Positions 1 through 10,622 of a stretch of 64,000 bases of DNA are shown piece by piece. Within the stretch, counting starts at the first letter, position 1; the number at the start of each line of letters is the position of its first letter. The notes beneath the pieces are model-generated. The model was not told the origin of the DNA, made no database searches, and worked only from the letters and a program-made list of their open reading frames with translations. The stretch is taken from NCBI GenBank assembly GCA_017631315.1, contig JAGBTN010000007.1, forward strand, positions 62,001 through 126,000, in the 5' to 3' direction. Position numbers and translations under genes: made by a program. Origin of the DNA: Bacteroidaceae bacterium. Its GTDB lineage: Bacteria; Bacteroidota; Bacteroidia; Bacteroidales; Bacteroidaceae.

Positions 1-222
1 CCACCAAGAAAGGACTCTCCCCCACCCTTGGCCTTGAAGGCTATCGCAACATAATGACGAAAGTCAAAGAAGCAGGCATCAACATCCCCGTCGTAGCCAT
101 TGGCGGCATCACAGCCGAAGATATACCAGACATAATGCAAACTGGCATCTCCGGCATCGCACTCTCAGGAGCAATACTTCGAGCAGAAAATCCCATAGAA
201 GAAATAAACAGAATACTGAAAT

Positions 223-230
<8 letters not shown>
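1..230 (+). CDS. thiE: Thiamine phosphate synthase, C-terminal part (cut by window start)
   Basis: The reading frame is open from base 3 and encodes the last 75 residues of a ThiE-type TIM barrel. The [13 protein letters not shown] segment and the VVAIGGIT...ALSGAIL segment match the phosphate-binding end of the family. ThiE couples hydroxymethylpyrimidine diphosphate to thiazole phosphate to give thiamine phosphate. The stop codon overlaps the thiG start by 8 bases, so the two genes are translationally coupled. The 5' part, and probably thiS, lie outside the window. A second ThiE/TenI-like gene sits at 4645. Confidence 0.9.
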
Positions 231-3288
<3,058 letters not shown>

Positions 3289-3290
3289 AA

Positions 3291-3378
3291 AACATCTACT
3301 GCCAAGTCGGGCAAAAAGGTTAACCATTCCGGGCAACTTGGCAGTAGATGTTGACCAATTAGGCAGTAGATGTTTTCC
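3291..3378. repeat. 88-bp element of four 22-bp units, array 1 (mixed type B/A)
   Basis: Units are 3291-3312, 3313-3334, 3335-3356 and 3357-3378. Unit 1 begins AACATCTACTGCCAAGT. Unit 3 contains its exact 17-base reverse complement ACTTGGCAGTAGATGTT, and unit 4 repeats GGCAGTAGATGTT 22 bases later. Unit 2 carries GGTTAACC, the core of the type A arrays. The element lies between thiF and thiH, outside both coding regions. The inverted units could form a hairpin in RNA. Confidence 0.85.
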
Positions 3379-3468
3379 GACATCCCGTTTGAGACAGTTT
3401 CAGACTGAACAATTATACCAAAGAAAGACAATAACAACTTTTCAAACCTTATACTCTGATTTTTTCGT

Positions 3469-3476
3469 ACCTTTGT
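3469..3476 (+). promoter_or_regulatory. Bacteroidota -7 box TACCTTTG upstream of thiH
   Basis: TACCTTTG matches the TAnnTTTG consensus and ends 20 bases before the thiH start. It implies that thiH and the genes after it have their own promoter downstream of the 88-bp element. No strong -33 TTTG is visible. Confidence 0.6.
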
Positions 3477-3496
3477 ACAACCTTTGAATAATACCA

Positions 3497-4630
3497 ATGT
3501 TTTCAGAAGAACTAAAGAATATATCCTGGGAAGAAACAACCGAGCGAATAGCACGTATGACCGATGCCGACGTGCGAAGAGCCTTGGGCAAAAGCCGATG
3601 CGACGTCAACGACTTCATGGCATTGCTATCGCCTGCGGCAGAGCCATACCTCGAGACGATGGCACGGCTGGCACGCCGATATACGGAAGAACGCTTTGGC
3701 CGGACAATGTCGATGTTCATTCCACTCTACATCACAAACGCCTGTTCCAACTCGTGTGTCTATTGTGGTTTCCACAGAGAAAACCCGATGGAAAGAACAA
3801 TCCTTACCCCCGAGCAGATAGAGAACGAATATCGTGCCATCAAACAACTCGCACCGTTTGAGAGCATTCTGCTCGTCGCCGGCGAACACCCCGCAAAGGC
3901 CGGAGTGCCATACCTGGCCAAAGCCATCGACATTGCCAAACGTTACTTCTCGAACATCAAGATAGAAGTCATGCCACTCAAGGCAGAAGAATACAAAGAA
4001 CTCACCCAACACGGACTGAACGGCGTGATATGCTTCCAGGAAACCTATCACAAAGAAAACTATAACCTCTACCACCCCCGAGGAATGAAGTCGCGTTTCG
4101 AATGGAGATGCGACGGCTTCGACCGCATGGGGCAAGCAGGCGTCCACTCCATAGGAATGGGAGTACTCATCGGACTGGAAAAGGAATGGCGAACAGACGT
4201 CACCATGATGGCCTATCATCTGCGTTACCTACAGAAACACTACTGGCGGACGAAGTACAGCGTGAACTTCCCAAGAATGAGACCAGCACAGAACGAAGGC
4301 TTCCAACCCAACTGCATCATGACAGACAAGGAACTGGCTCAAGCCACATTTGCCATGCGCATCTTCGATCACGACGTGGATATCTCCTACTCCACCCGTG
4401 AGCCGGCATACATCCGCGACAACATGTGCACACTGGGAGTCACTACCATGTCGGCAGAATCGAAGGTCAATCCTGGCGGATACCACACCTATCCGCAAGC
4501 ACTCGAACAGTTTACCGTGTCGGACAACCGTACGGCAAAAGAAATAGAACTGCGCCTGAAGGAACTCGGACGCGAACCTGTATGGAAGGATTGGGATGCC
4601 TCGTTCGACCTCTTTTGCAGCAAGAAGTAA
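3497..4630 (+). CDS. thiH: 2-iminoacetate synthase ThiH
   Basis: This radical-SAM enzyme cleaves tyrosine to dehydroglycine and p-cresol and feeds the thiazole synthase ThiG. The protein is 377 residues, as usual for ThiH. The cluster motif CSNSCVYC (C83, C87, C90) follows the IPLYITNA strand, and the FQETYHKENY and NFPRMRPA segments are family signatures. The use of ThiH rather than the oxygen-dependent ThiO fits an anaerobe. It has its own promoter-like box and is followed 14 bases later by a ThiE/TenI-like gene. Confidence 0.95.
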   Translation: MFSEELKNISWEETTERIARMTDADVRRALGKSRCDVNDFMALLSPAAEPYLETMARLARRYTEERFGRTMSMFIPLYITNACSNSCVYCGFHRENPMERTILTPEQIENEYRAIKQLAPFESILLVAGEHPAKAGVPYLAKAIDIAKRYFSNIKIEVMPLKAEEYKELTQHGLNGVICFQETYHKENYNLYHPRGMKSRFEWRCDGFDRMGQAGVHSIGMGVLIGLEKEWRTDVTMMAYHLRYLQKHYWRTKYSVNFPRMRPAQNEGFQPNCIMTDKELAQATFAMRIFDHDVDISYSTREPAYIRDNMCTLGVTTMSAESKVNPGGYHTYPQALEQFTVSDNRTAKEIELRLKELGREPVWKDWDASFDLFCSKK

Positions 4631-4644
4631 CAGAAAGGGCAAGG

Positions 4645-5220
4645 ATGAACATTATTCTACTGACCAAAGCCGACTTCTTCGAAGGCGAAACCGACATCGT
4701 CAACAAGCAGTTTTCCGACGGCTTGCAACGCCTTCATCTGCGCAAGCCCATGGCAACAAAGGAAGAATTGAAGGCGTGGATAGAAGACATCCGCCACCCA
4801 TACCGCAAACGCATCGTGCTACATGACCACCACGACCTTGCCCAAGATTACGGACTTGGTGGCATACATCTCAATAGTCGAAACGCCGAAGTGCCCGATT
4901 GGTTTAGCGGAGATTTATTCTCTCTGTCGCGTTCCTGCCACACAATCAGTGAGATAACGGCACATCAGGATGGCTTCGACTACGTCTTTCTCAGTCCCAT
5001 CTTCGACAGCATCTCTAAGGAAGGATATCATTCGGCCTTCTCGAAGGAGGAATTACTCGAGGCGAAAAGGAACGGTATCCTCTCGAAGAATGTGTATGCC
5101 TTAGGCGGAATCACCTTCGACAAATTAAATGAAATACAGAATTTAGGCTTCTACGGTGCTGCAATCCTTGGAACATTCTGGAATAATGAATTGCAAACAA
5201 ACAGACATATAATATGGTAA
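4645..5220 (+). CDS. Thiamine phosphate synthase / TenI-like protein
   Basis: The protein is 191 residues when started at the ATG that follows AAAGGGCAAGG just after thiH. The frame stays open upstream inside thiH, but that part does not look coding. HLRKP near residue 30, VLHDHHDL, GGIHLN and FDYVFLSPIFDSISKEGY follow the ThiE/TenI barrel order. It could be a second thiamine phosphate synthase or a TenI-type thiazole tautomerase; sequence alone does not decide. Its stop overlaps the HAD gene start by 7 bases. Confidence 0.85.
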   Translation: MNIILLTKADFFEGETDIVNKQFSDGLQRLHLRKPMATKEELKAWIEDIRHPYRKRIVLHDHHDLAQDYGLGGIHLNSRNAEVPDWFSGDLFSLSRSCHTISEITAHQDGFDYVFLSPIFDSISKEGYHSAFSKEELLEAKRNGILSKNVYALGGITFDKLNEIQNLGFYGAAILGTFWNNELQTNRHIIW

Positions 5221-5870
5221 CTGATATTATCTTCGACCTCGGTGGCGTTCTGCTCGACTTGAATATGCCAGGTGTAGGCATTGCATGTAAACGACTGGGT
5301 ATAGACCCGGAGTTGTTTTTTGTTAAGGCAGATGCCGACAATACCTCTACGGTCTGCCAGGGTGTCTCTGCGAGTAAGGCGATAACGGACTATCAAGTTG
5401 GCAAGATGACCTCGGAGGAGTTCCTGACACTCGTCGTAAGTCAGTGCGCCGAAGGCATAGGGCGAGAGGATGTAATCGAGGCTTGGAATGCATGCATCGG
5501 GCCCTTACCCACCGAAAGGCTCGACATGATAAAGGCTTTACGCAGGAAAGGCTATCGCACGCACCTGCTTTCCAACACCAACGACTTGCATTGGGAGGAG
5601 ATAAAACGCCGTTTCTTCATGGCAGACGGCTACACGTGCAACGACCTGTTCGACAAGGTATTTGTTTCTCATGAAATGCAACTTGCCAAGCCCTCGCCCG
5701 AGATATACCGCCAAGCAGTGCTGGAAACTGGTGCTCAGGCAGGAGAATGTTTCTTCATAGACGATGCGGAAATCAACGTAGAGGCAGCCATTCAAGAGGG
5801 TCTGCAAGGTGCCTGGCTCGATGTGAACAAACCCGATGCACTACACTCCATACTGGAGGCATTTCTATAA
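5214..5870 (+). CDS. HAD-superfamily phosphatase, last gene of the thiamine operon
   Basis: The protein is 218 residues. Motif I is FDLGGVLLD (nucleophile D8), motif II LLSNTND, motif III K in QLAKPSPEIY and motif IV FFIDDAEINVEAA. As in the YihX-like branch, the second motif I Asp is replaced (DLG rather than DxD), so acid catalysis may differ from standard HAD phosphatases. Overlap with the upstream ThiE/TenI-like gene suggests co-translation. A role as thiamine monophosphate phosphatase is possible from context but unproven. Confidence 0.8.
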   Translation: MVTDIIFDLGGVLLDLNMPGVGIACKRLGIDPELFFVKADADNTSTVCQGVSASKAITDYQVGKMTSEEFLTLVVSQCAEGIGREDVIEAWNACIGPLPTERLDMIKALRRKGYRTHLLSNTNDLHWEEIKRRFFMADGYTCNDLFDKVFVSHEMQLAKPSPEIYRQAVLETGAQAGECFFIDDAEINVEAAIQEGLQGAWLDVNKPDALHSILEAFL

Positions 5871-5953
5871 GGTTAACCTAATCGGCAATAATGGTTAACC
5901 TTTCCTTCGATAATGGTTAAGGGTTTTGCCAATAATGGTTAACCATTCTGAGC
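5866..5953. repeat. 88-bp element of four 22-bp units, array 2 (type A)
   Basis: Units are 5866-5887, 5888-5909, 5910-5931 and 5932-5953. Each has a core at the same position: GGTTAACC in three and GGTTAAGG in the third. Three units begin ATAATGGTTAA. The element starts at the stop codon of the HAD gene and ends before the convergent gene at 5982. Confidence 0.85.
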
Positions 5954-5981
5954 GGCAAGGCAAGGCACATAAAATGTCATG

Positions 5982-6734
5982 CTATAAATCTTTTGGCAAA
6001 GTGTACTGCCCTTTCTTTTGGGTCATCTTGCCGAAGTTGATGGCATGGTGCGGACAAGCATGGTAGCACGCCAGGCAACCCGAGCAATCCGATTGCCATT
6101 GAGGCAACTCATCCTTCATGACGATGTTGCCTACGGGACAGGTTTTGATGCATTTTCCACATGAAATACATCTTGAGCCATCCACATTGAAGTACTTGTC
6201 TGTCACCAAGTAACGATTGAACAAAGGACGAATTGCGTAAGACTTCAACCATGGGAATGGACCTCTCTTCAGGCAACGCAGAGACTTTCGTTCGGATACG
6301 CAGGCAACAATGTCTTTCACCGTCTTTTTCTCCATGGTGAATTTCTCTCTGCACTCCTCTTCGCCATCTACATCAAAGCCCGGCAAACATATATACACAT
6401 CGGGCATAAGCACGGAAAAGGCTGCATCGAGTTCTCTGCCAAGCTCCTTCTCCAAGACTCTGTCGGCATAGCCCATATCGTCGCCACACGTCATAACCGC
6501 ATAAAGATAGCCTCCTTTTTTTGCACCTGCGGCAAGGCAAGAATCACGATGTTTGCGGACAAATCTTTCAACAACATTCGGTATGCCCCAGGCATAGACA
6601 GGAAAAACCAAACCGATAACGCTGTCGTCTGTCGGCACAGGCGACGTCATGGGGCACAGTTTTTCACCAAGTGCTTCGGCAATATGCTCTGCCACATATA
6701 GGCTATTACCCGTGCCTGAGAAATAATATATCAT
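5982..6734 (-). CDS. EFR1-type flavodoxin-like / ferredoxin fusion protein
   Basis: This 250-residue soluble protein begins with a flavodoxin-like FMN loop, YYFSGTGNSLYVAE (residues 3-16), and a FPVYAWGIP segment. It ends with two 4Fe-4S motifs, CISCGKCIKTCP (189-200) and CSGCLACYHACP (217-228). It is probably a cytoplasmic electron carrier or reductase of an anaerobe; the partner is unknown. No neighbour shares its strand closely, and it converges on the HAD gene across an 88-bp repeat element. Confidence 0.85.
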   Translation of the reverse strand: MIYYFSGTGNSLYVAEHIAEALGEKLCPMTSPVPTDDSVIGLVFPVYAWGIPNVVERFVRKHRDSCLAAGAKKGGYLYAVMTCGDDMGYADRVLEKELGRELDAAFSVLMPDVYICLPGFDVDGEEECREKFTMEKKTVKDIVACVSERKSLRCLKRGPFPWLKSYAIRPLFNRYLVTDKYFNVDGSRCISCGKCIKTCPVGNIVMKDELPQWQSDCSGCLACYHACPHHAINFGKMTQKKGQYTLPKDL

Positions 6735-6795
6735 TGTAAATGGAGATTAAAAACCTGTGAAATGTTGCCACTCTGTCGTATTGTTCCCCCGTATT

Positions 6796-7509
6796 CTATT
6801 CTTCCAGCGCCTTCAATGCACGATAGACAAGAATGTCCGACTGCTCGGTAATCTTGAAATTACGCAGGTCGCCCTGAGCGATATGCAACGGCATAATACC
6901 CAATTCGCCAGCCAGAGTGAAGACGCTTTGCGATTCTTTTATGTCTTTCTCCCTGGCAATTTTTATCATCTTGGTGAGTGTAGTCAAAGGAAATGTATGA
7001 GGCGTTTGTGCACGCATCAACCCCTCGCGAGGCCTGAAGCCATCGGCAGCATAGCCGTCAGACGTTACAAGATATGCCTCATGGCTATACAAAGCCGTAA
7101 TTGCATTGCCGTGTGTCAGGCAAACAGCAATGTTTCGACTGATAATGTCCTGAGTAATAAGCGGACGTACAGCGTCGTGAACAAGAACTATTGCATCAGA
7201 TTCCTTTATTGTCTTACCTAAATAATCGATACCATTGGAAGCCGAAATAAAACTGCTTTCGCCAGCAGGAATAACTCCGCAAAGCTTTTCAATGCCACCC
7301 TTCTTTGCCTCAGTTCGTACGAAAGACTCCCATTCGGGCATACAAACAAGATAGATTTCGTGAATAAGAGGATGTTTCTGAAAGGCTTTCAGCGTATGCA
7401 ACAACACCATCTCGCCGTCTATCTCCATAAACTGCTTGGGCACAACGGCATGCATCCTTTCACCTATACCGCCGGCAAGTATCAAGGCAACGTTGTAACT
7501 CTGCTTCAT
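6796..7509 (-). CDS. IspD/TarI-like cytidylyltransferase
   Basis: The protein is 237 residues with the nucleotide-binding start LILAGGIGERMHAVVPKQF and the VHDAVRPLI segment of the IspD family. IspD makes CDP-methylerythritol; related enzymes make CDP-ribitol or CDP-inositol. Translation is coupled by a 4-base overlap to a CDP-alcohol phosphotransferase. This suggests a CDP-alcohol pathway for a lipid or surface polymer rather than, or besides, isoprenoid synthesis. ispE is far away, at 50793. Confidence 0.82.
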   Translation of the reverse strand: MKQSYNVALILAGGIGERMHAVVPKQFMEIDGEMVLLHTLKAFQKHPLIHEIYLVCMPEWESFVRTEAKKGGIEKLCGVIPAGESSFISASNGIDYLGKTIKESDAIVLVHDAVRPLITQDIISRNIAVCLTHGNAITALYSHEAYLVTSDGYAADGFRPREGLMRAQTPHTFPLTTLTKMIKIAREKDIKESQSVFTLAGELGIMPLHIAQGDLRNFKITEQSDILVYRALKALEE

Positions 7510-8408
7510 ACCGTGGATAGTTTCTGATGCAATTTATGGCATAAAGCCTCGTGGCGATGTCTGGTATAGAAGCGCAATATCTCCAAAACAGTAATCTCGA
7601 AGATGATATATATCCATGGATGTCCAATCAACAAGGAGAAGAATAAAACACCAACACGTGTGTCGAAAGTCAATATGTTGCAAAGGGGCATAAGTGGCAA
7701 ACTCTCCTTACGGAATTGTTGTCGTATAGGATTGTCAACTGGAAGCTTGTCAAGAAGTGGCTTTATCAACTGGAATTCCGGTGTCTGGCGTTCCTGAGAA
7801 CGCGTATATCGGACATAGAAGAATAGGTAAAACTTCTCAAACCATTCCTTCTTATTCCAACGAAGACTCTCCATACGTCGCTGCTGTTCGGTGCTCGTAT
7901 CCAACTCACTATCCCCTTTACCAAGCGCCAGCCATAGATGAATGTTGCGGTAATAGTCGGCCAAAGCACATTGACGACTATGACAATAAAAACCTGCCCA
8001 AGATTCGAGGATAAAGATTGTTATACCCCACTCCGGCCACATACGCAAAAGGAGTGCTATATAAATGAAGAAAGCCCATACATTTCCTGCAAATCCGTCC
8101 AGCACACGACCTACCAATGTCTTTTTGCCAGTCATACGAGCCAATTGCCCATCGGCACAATCATACCAGTTCGCCCAGATAAGCAACAGCATGCCAATGA
8201 GGTTGTAACAGATGTCGTCGAATAAAAAGAAGTAGGCAGATGCCGAACCAATAACAATACTCATCAAGGTTACAGCAATGGGATGAACATGCAGCCAACG
8301 GAAAAACAGTGCCCACAGATAACCAGGAGTACGAGTGACATAGAGCTCGAAGTCGCTCTCCACCTCGCGCGATTTCATTGTCGACAGAACACGCTGCTTG
8401 AGATTCAT
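7506..8408 (-). CDS. CDP-alcohol phosphatidyltransferase-family membrane protein, altered catalytic motif
   Basis: This 300-residue multi-pass protein carries the family motif as D83-CA-DG-QL-AR-MTGKKTLV-G-RVL-D104. The expected fourth Asp at position 108 is Gly, followed by Asn109. In characterised members that Asp is the general base. The C-terminal half has further hydrophobic segments. The gene overlaps the downstream cytidylyltransferase by 4 bases, so the pair likely activates an alcohol phosphate with CTP and transfers it in the inner membrane. The substrate is unknown. Confidence 0.82.
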   Translation of the reverse strand: MNLKQRVLSTMKSREVESDFELYVTRTPGYLWALFFRWLHVHPIAVTLMSIVIGSASAYFFLFDDICYNLIGMLLLIWANWYDCADGQLARMTGKKTLVGRVLDGFAGNVWAFFIYIALLLRMWPEWGITIFILESWAGFYCHSRQCALADYYRNIHLWLALGKGDSELDTSTEQQRRMESLRWNKKEWFEKFYLFFYVRYTRSQERQTPEFQLIKPLLDKLPVDNPIRQQFRKESLPLMPLCNILTFDTRVGVLFFSLLIGHPWIYIIFEITVLEILRFYTRHRHEALCHKLHQKLSTV

Positions 8409-8452
8409 GTGTTTTCGGTTATTCTTGAGAAACGATGAATGTAATATACTCT

Positions 8453-9532
8453 CTATTTGTTTTGTTTTTGAGTATTCTTTTCTGGCCTTTGGCGTTGAGT
8501 GCGAACAGAATATCTGCGTTTGGGAGTTGTTGTTTCGTTCTCGTCTGTTTTTACTTCTTCTGTTTCTGTTTGTTCTGTATTCTCAGTCTCTTTAAGTTTT
8601 GCCTTGGCCTTTGCTTCAGACTCTTTTGCACGCTCTTCAGCCTCTTTTGCTTTCGTTTCAGCACTTTTTACTGCAGCCTTTACTGCGGCCTGCTTTTCTT
8701 TTTCCTTTGCTTCGGCTTCCTTTTCTAACTTTTCAGCCTCTTTTTCTAATTCTTCTTCTGTTTTTTCTTCTGGCACATCTGCTTTTTTGTTAGCATTTGC
8801 AGGCTTCTTGCTTGTAGCAGAAGATGCTTTGGGTTTTGTTGGAGATACAGGCTTCTTGGCATTTGTGGTTTTCCCTGTCGAAGTACTTACCTCTTTTACC
8901 TTGTCTGTTTTTGCTTGCTCTGAAGGTTCGTTATTTTGCTCTTCAGGATTCAATTTAGCAGATTCTTCAGCCTTTTTAGCTTCCTCTTTTTGTTGTGCTT
9001 TTTTCTCTTTGGCACGTTTTGATTGCTTCTTTGCTGAAGCTTTAAGTTGTTCCTTTTCTAAGGCCTTAGCTTCTTTCTCCTGACGTTTCTTTTCTTCTTT
9101 TGCTGCCTTCTCTGCATCTTTTCTTTCTTCTTCTTTCTGTTTGATTTCGCGTTCCTTAGCTGCTTTTGCCTCTTTTACTGCTTTAATCTTTGCTTCAACG
9201 TCTCCTTGGAGTTCTTCCGGTATATAAGGTTTAGCTTGATAGAACTTACCATTGCGTTTTGCTTCCTTTAGTTTTATCTTGTCTCGCTGAGCTTGAGTAC
9301 GCGATTTAGTAAGGTCACGGTTAAGTGTTCGAAGTGTCTTTTCTTCTTCTTTCAGTTTTGACTTTGTTGCCTTCAGTTGTTCTTTTACGTCTTTAATGCG
9401 ATCTTTTAAGTATTGCTGAATGGTATCAGGATTTGTATATAATGCCTGAGCACTAGCCTGAGAATTGTTTGAAAGGATTGCGGACGTTTGAATAAACAAA
9501 CAAATGAGTATAGATTTAATGGCAGTCTTCAT
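8453..9532 (-). CDS. Exported, highly charged Lys/Glu/Ala coiled-coil protein, function unknown
   Basis: A signal peptide (residues 1-29, SILICLFIQTSAIL ... ASAQA) precedes about 330 residues dominated by K, E and A. Heptad-like runs around 40-75 and 110-190 and again 255-320 flank a Pro/Thr/Lys-rich linker (210-250). The tail is basic (RRYSVRTQRQRPEKN). No enzyme motif is visible. A TAATTTTG -7 box lies at 9558-9565 on the minus strand. It may be a periplasmic structural or envelope-tethering protein; low complexity makes homology calls unreliable. Confidence 0.7.
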   Translation of the reverse strand: MKTAIKSILICLFIQTSAILSNNSQASAQALYTNPDTIQQYLKDRIKDVKEQLKATKSKLKEEEKTLRTLNRDLTKSRTQAQRDKIKLKEAKRNGKFYQAKPYIPEELQGDVEAKIKAVKEAKAAKEREIKQKEEERKDAEKAAKEEKKRQEKEAKALEKEQLKASAKKQSKRAKEKKAQQKEEAKKAEESAKLNPEEQNNEPSEQAKTDKVKEVSTSTGKTTNAKKPVSPTKPKASSATSKKPANANKKADVPEEKTEEELEKEAEKLEKEAEAKEKEKQAAVKAAVKSAETKAKEAEERAKESEAKAKAKLKETENTEQTETEEVKTDENETTTPKRRYSVRTQRQRPEKNTQKQNK

Positions 9533-9557
9533 CTTATTATATATATATAATGTGGTA

Positions 9558-9565
9558 CAAAATTA
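9558..9565 (-). promoter_or_regulatory. -7 box TAATTTTG upstream of the coiled-coil gene
   Basis: Read on the minus strand, the bases give TAATTTTG about 25 bases before the gene start at 9532. Confidence 0.5.
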
Positions 9566-9633
9566 CGTATAAGCCTTTAAACAGCCAAATTTTATATCTT
9601 CTTTTTTTGAAAACAGTGTAGGGCTTGTAAACA

Positions 9634-10545
9634 TTAAATACTGACGACAAGACCTTCGTTGGCAAGTATTGTGTTAGGGAACACTGATTGTGCTTCGTGC
9701 AAGAGAGCATTCTCGTCTTTAAGCGAAGCACTAAAATGTCCAACACAAAGTTTTTCTACTTTGGCATCTCGAGCCAGCATTGCTGCCTGTAGGGCGGTGG
9801 TATGTCTTGTCTGCTCTGCTCTGAGCGCACGTTCGTGCATGTATGTTGCTTCGTGATAGAGCAGAGTAACGCCATGCAGGATATCCTTAAGATGTGGCAG
9901 ATAAACCGTATCGGAGCAATATGCGTATGAGCGTGGTGGCTTGGCTGGTGTTGTGAGACGTTCGTGCGGAATTATTGTTCCGTCCTCTGTGGTCCAGGAT
10001 GCTCCGGCTTTTATATTGTTAATCTGACTGATGGGAATGTTAAAGGCATCTATCATCTCCCTGCGAATGTGTGGCAGACCTGGTTTCTCTTTGAAAAGAT
10101 AGCCGCACGTGGGGAGTCGATGCTGCAAAGGAATACTATAGACTGTAATACTACGGTCTTCATAGACAAGTGTGTGCTGATGTACATCGACTGGATGAAA
10201 AATCAGTTTGTAACCGATATCGGTATAAAAAGTCTTCAACAAAAAGTTGATAAAATCGCCAACCTGCAGAGGACCATGAACATGAAGTTCGGCTGTTCGT
10301 CCAAGTAAATCCATCGTCCCGACGAGACCGGGAAGTCCAAAAACATGATCACCATGGTTATGACTGATGAAGATATGACCGATGTTCATCATGGAGAGCC
10401 CCATCTTTTGCATCTGTGTCTGCACACCCTCACCACAATCAATCATGAAGAATTTTCCTCGGACGTTCAGTATTTGCGAGGTTGGTTGATGACGGGTGGT
10501 TGGCTTGGCTGAGCCACATCCCAGTATATTCAGTTCGAAATTCAT
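9634..10545 (-). CDS. rnz: Ribonuclease Z
   Basis: RNase Z removes 3' trailers from tRNA precursors. The 303-residue protein has the metallo-beta-lactamase motif SHNHGDH (H62, H64, D66, H67) and the later HEATY and GHFSASL metal-ligand segments. Length matches the short bacterial form. It lies directly downstream of rpsA on the same strand, separated by a GC-rich hairpin. Confidence 0.93.
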   Translation of the reverse strand: MNFELNILGCGSAKPTTRHQPTSQILNVRGKFFMIDCGEGVQTQMQKMGLSMMNIGHIFISHNHGDHVFGLPGLVGTMDLLGRTAELHVHGPLQVGDFINFLLKTFYTDIGYKLIFHPVDVHQHTLVYEDRSITVYSIPLQHRLPTCGYLFKEKPGLPHIRREMIDAFNIPISQINNIKAGASWTTEDGTIIPHERLTTPAKPPRSYAYCSDTVYLPHLKDILHGVTLLYHEATYMHERALRAEQTRHTTALQAAMLARDAKVEKLCVGHFSASLKDENALLHEAQSVFPNTILANEGLVVSI

Positions 10546-10560
10546 GTTTTATATATTATG

Positions 10561-10593
10561 AATGCCCCGCCCCAAAGGTTGGGACGGGGCATT
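10561..10593 (-). terminator. GC-rich hairpin between rpsA and rnz
   Basis: AATGCCCCG pairs with CGGGGCATT, and inner bases CCCC/GGG extend the stem. There is no long T run on the minus strand, so it may attenuate rather than fully stop rpsA transcription. Confidence 0.6.
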
Positions 10594-10622
10594 GTTATTT
10601 CTCCAAATCAGGAGGTGTGGGC

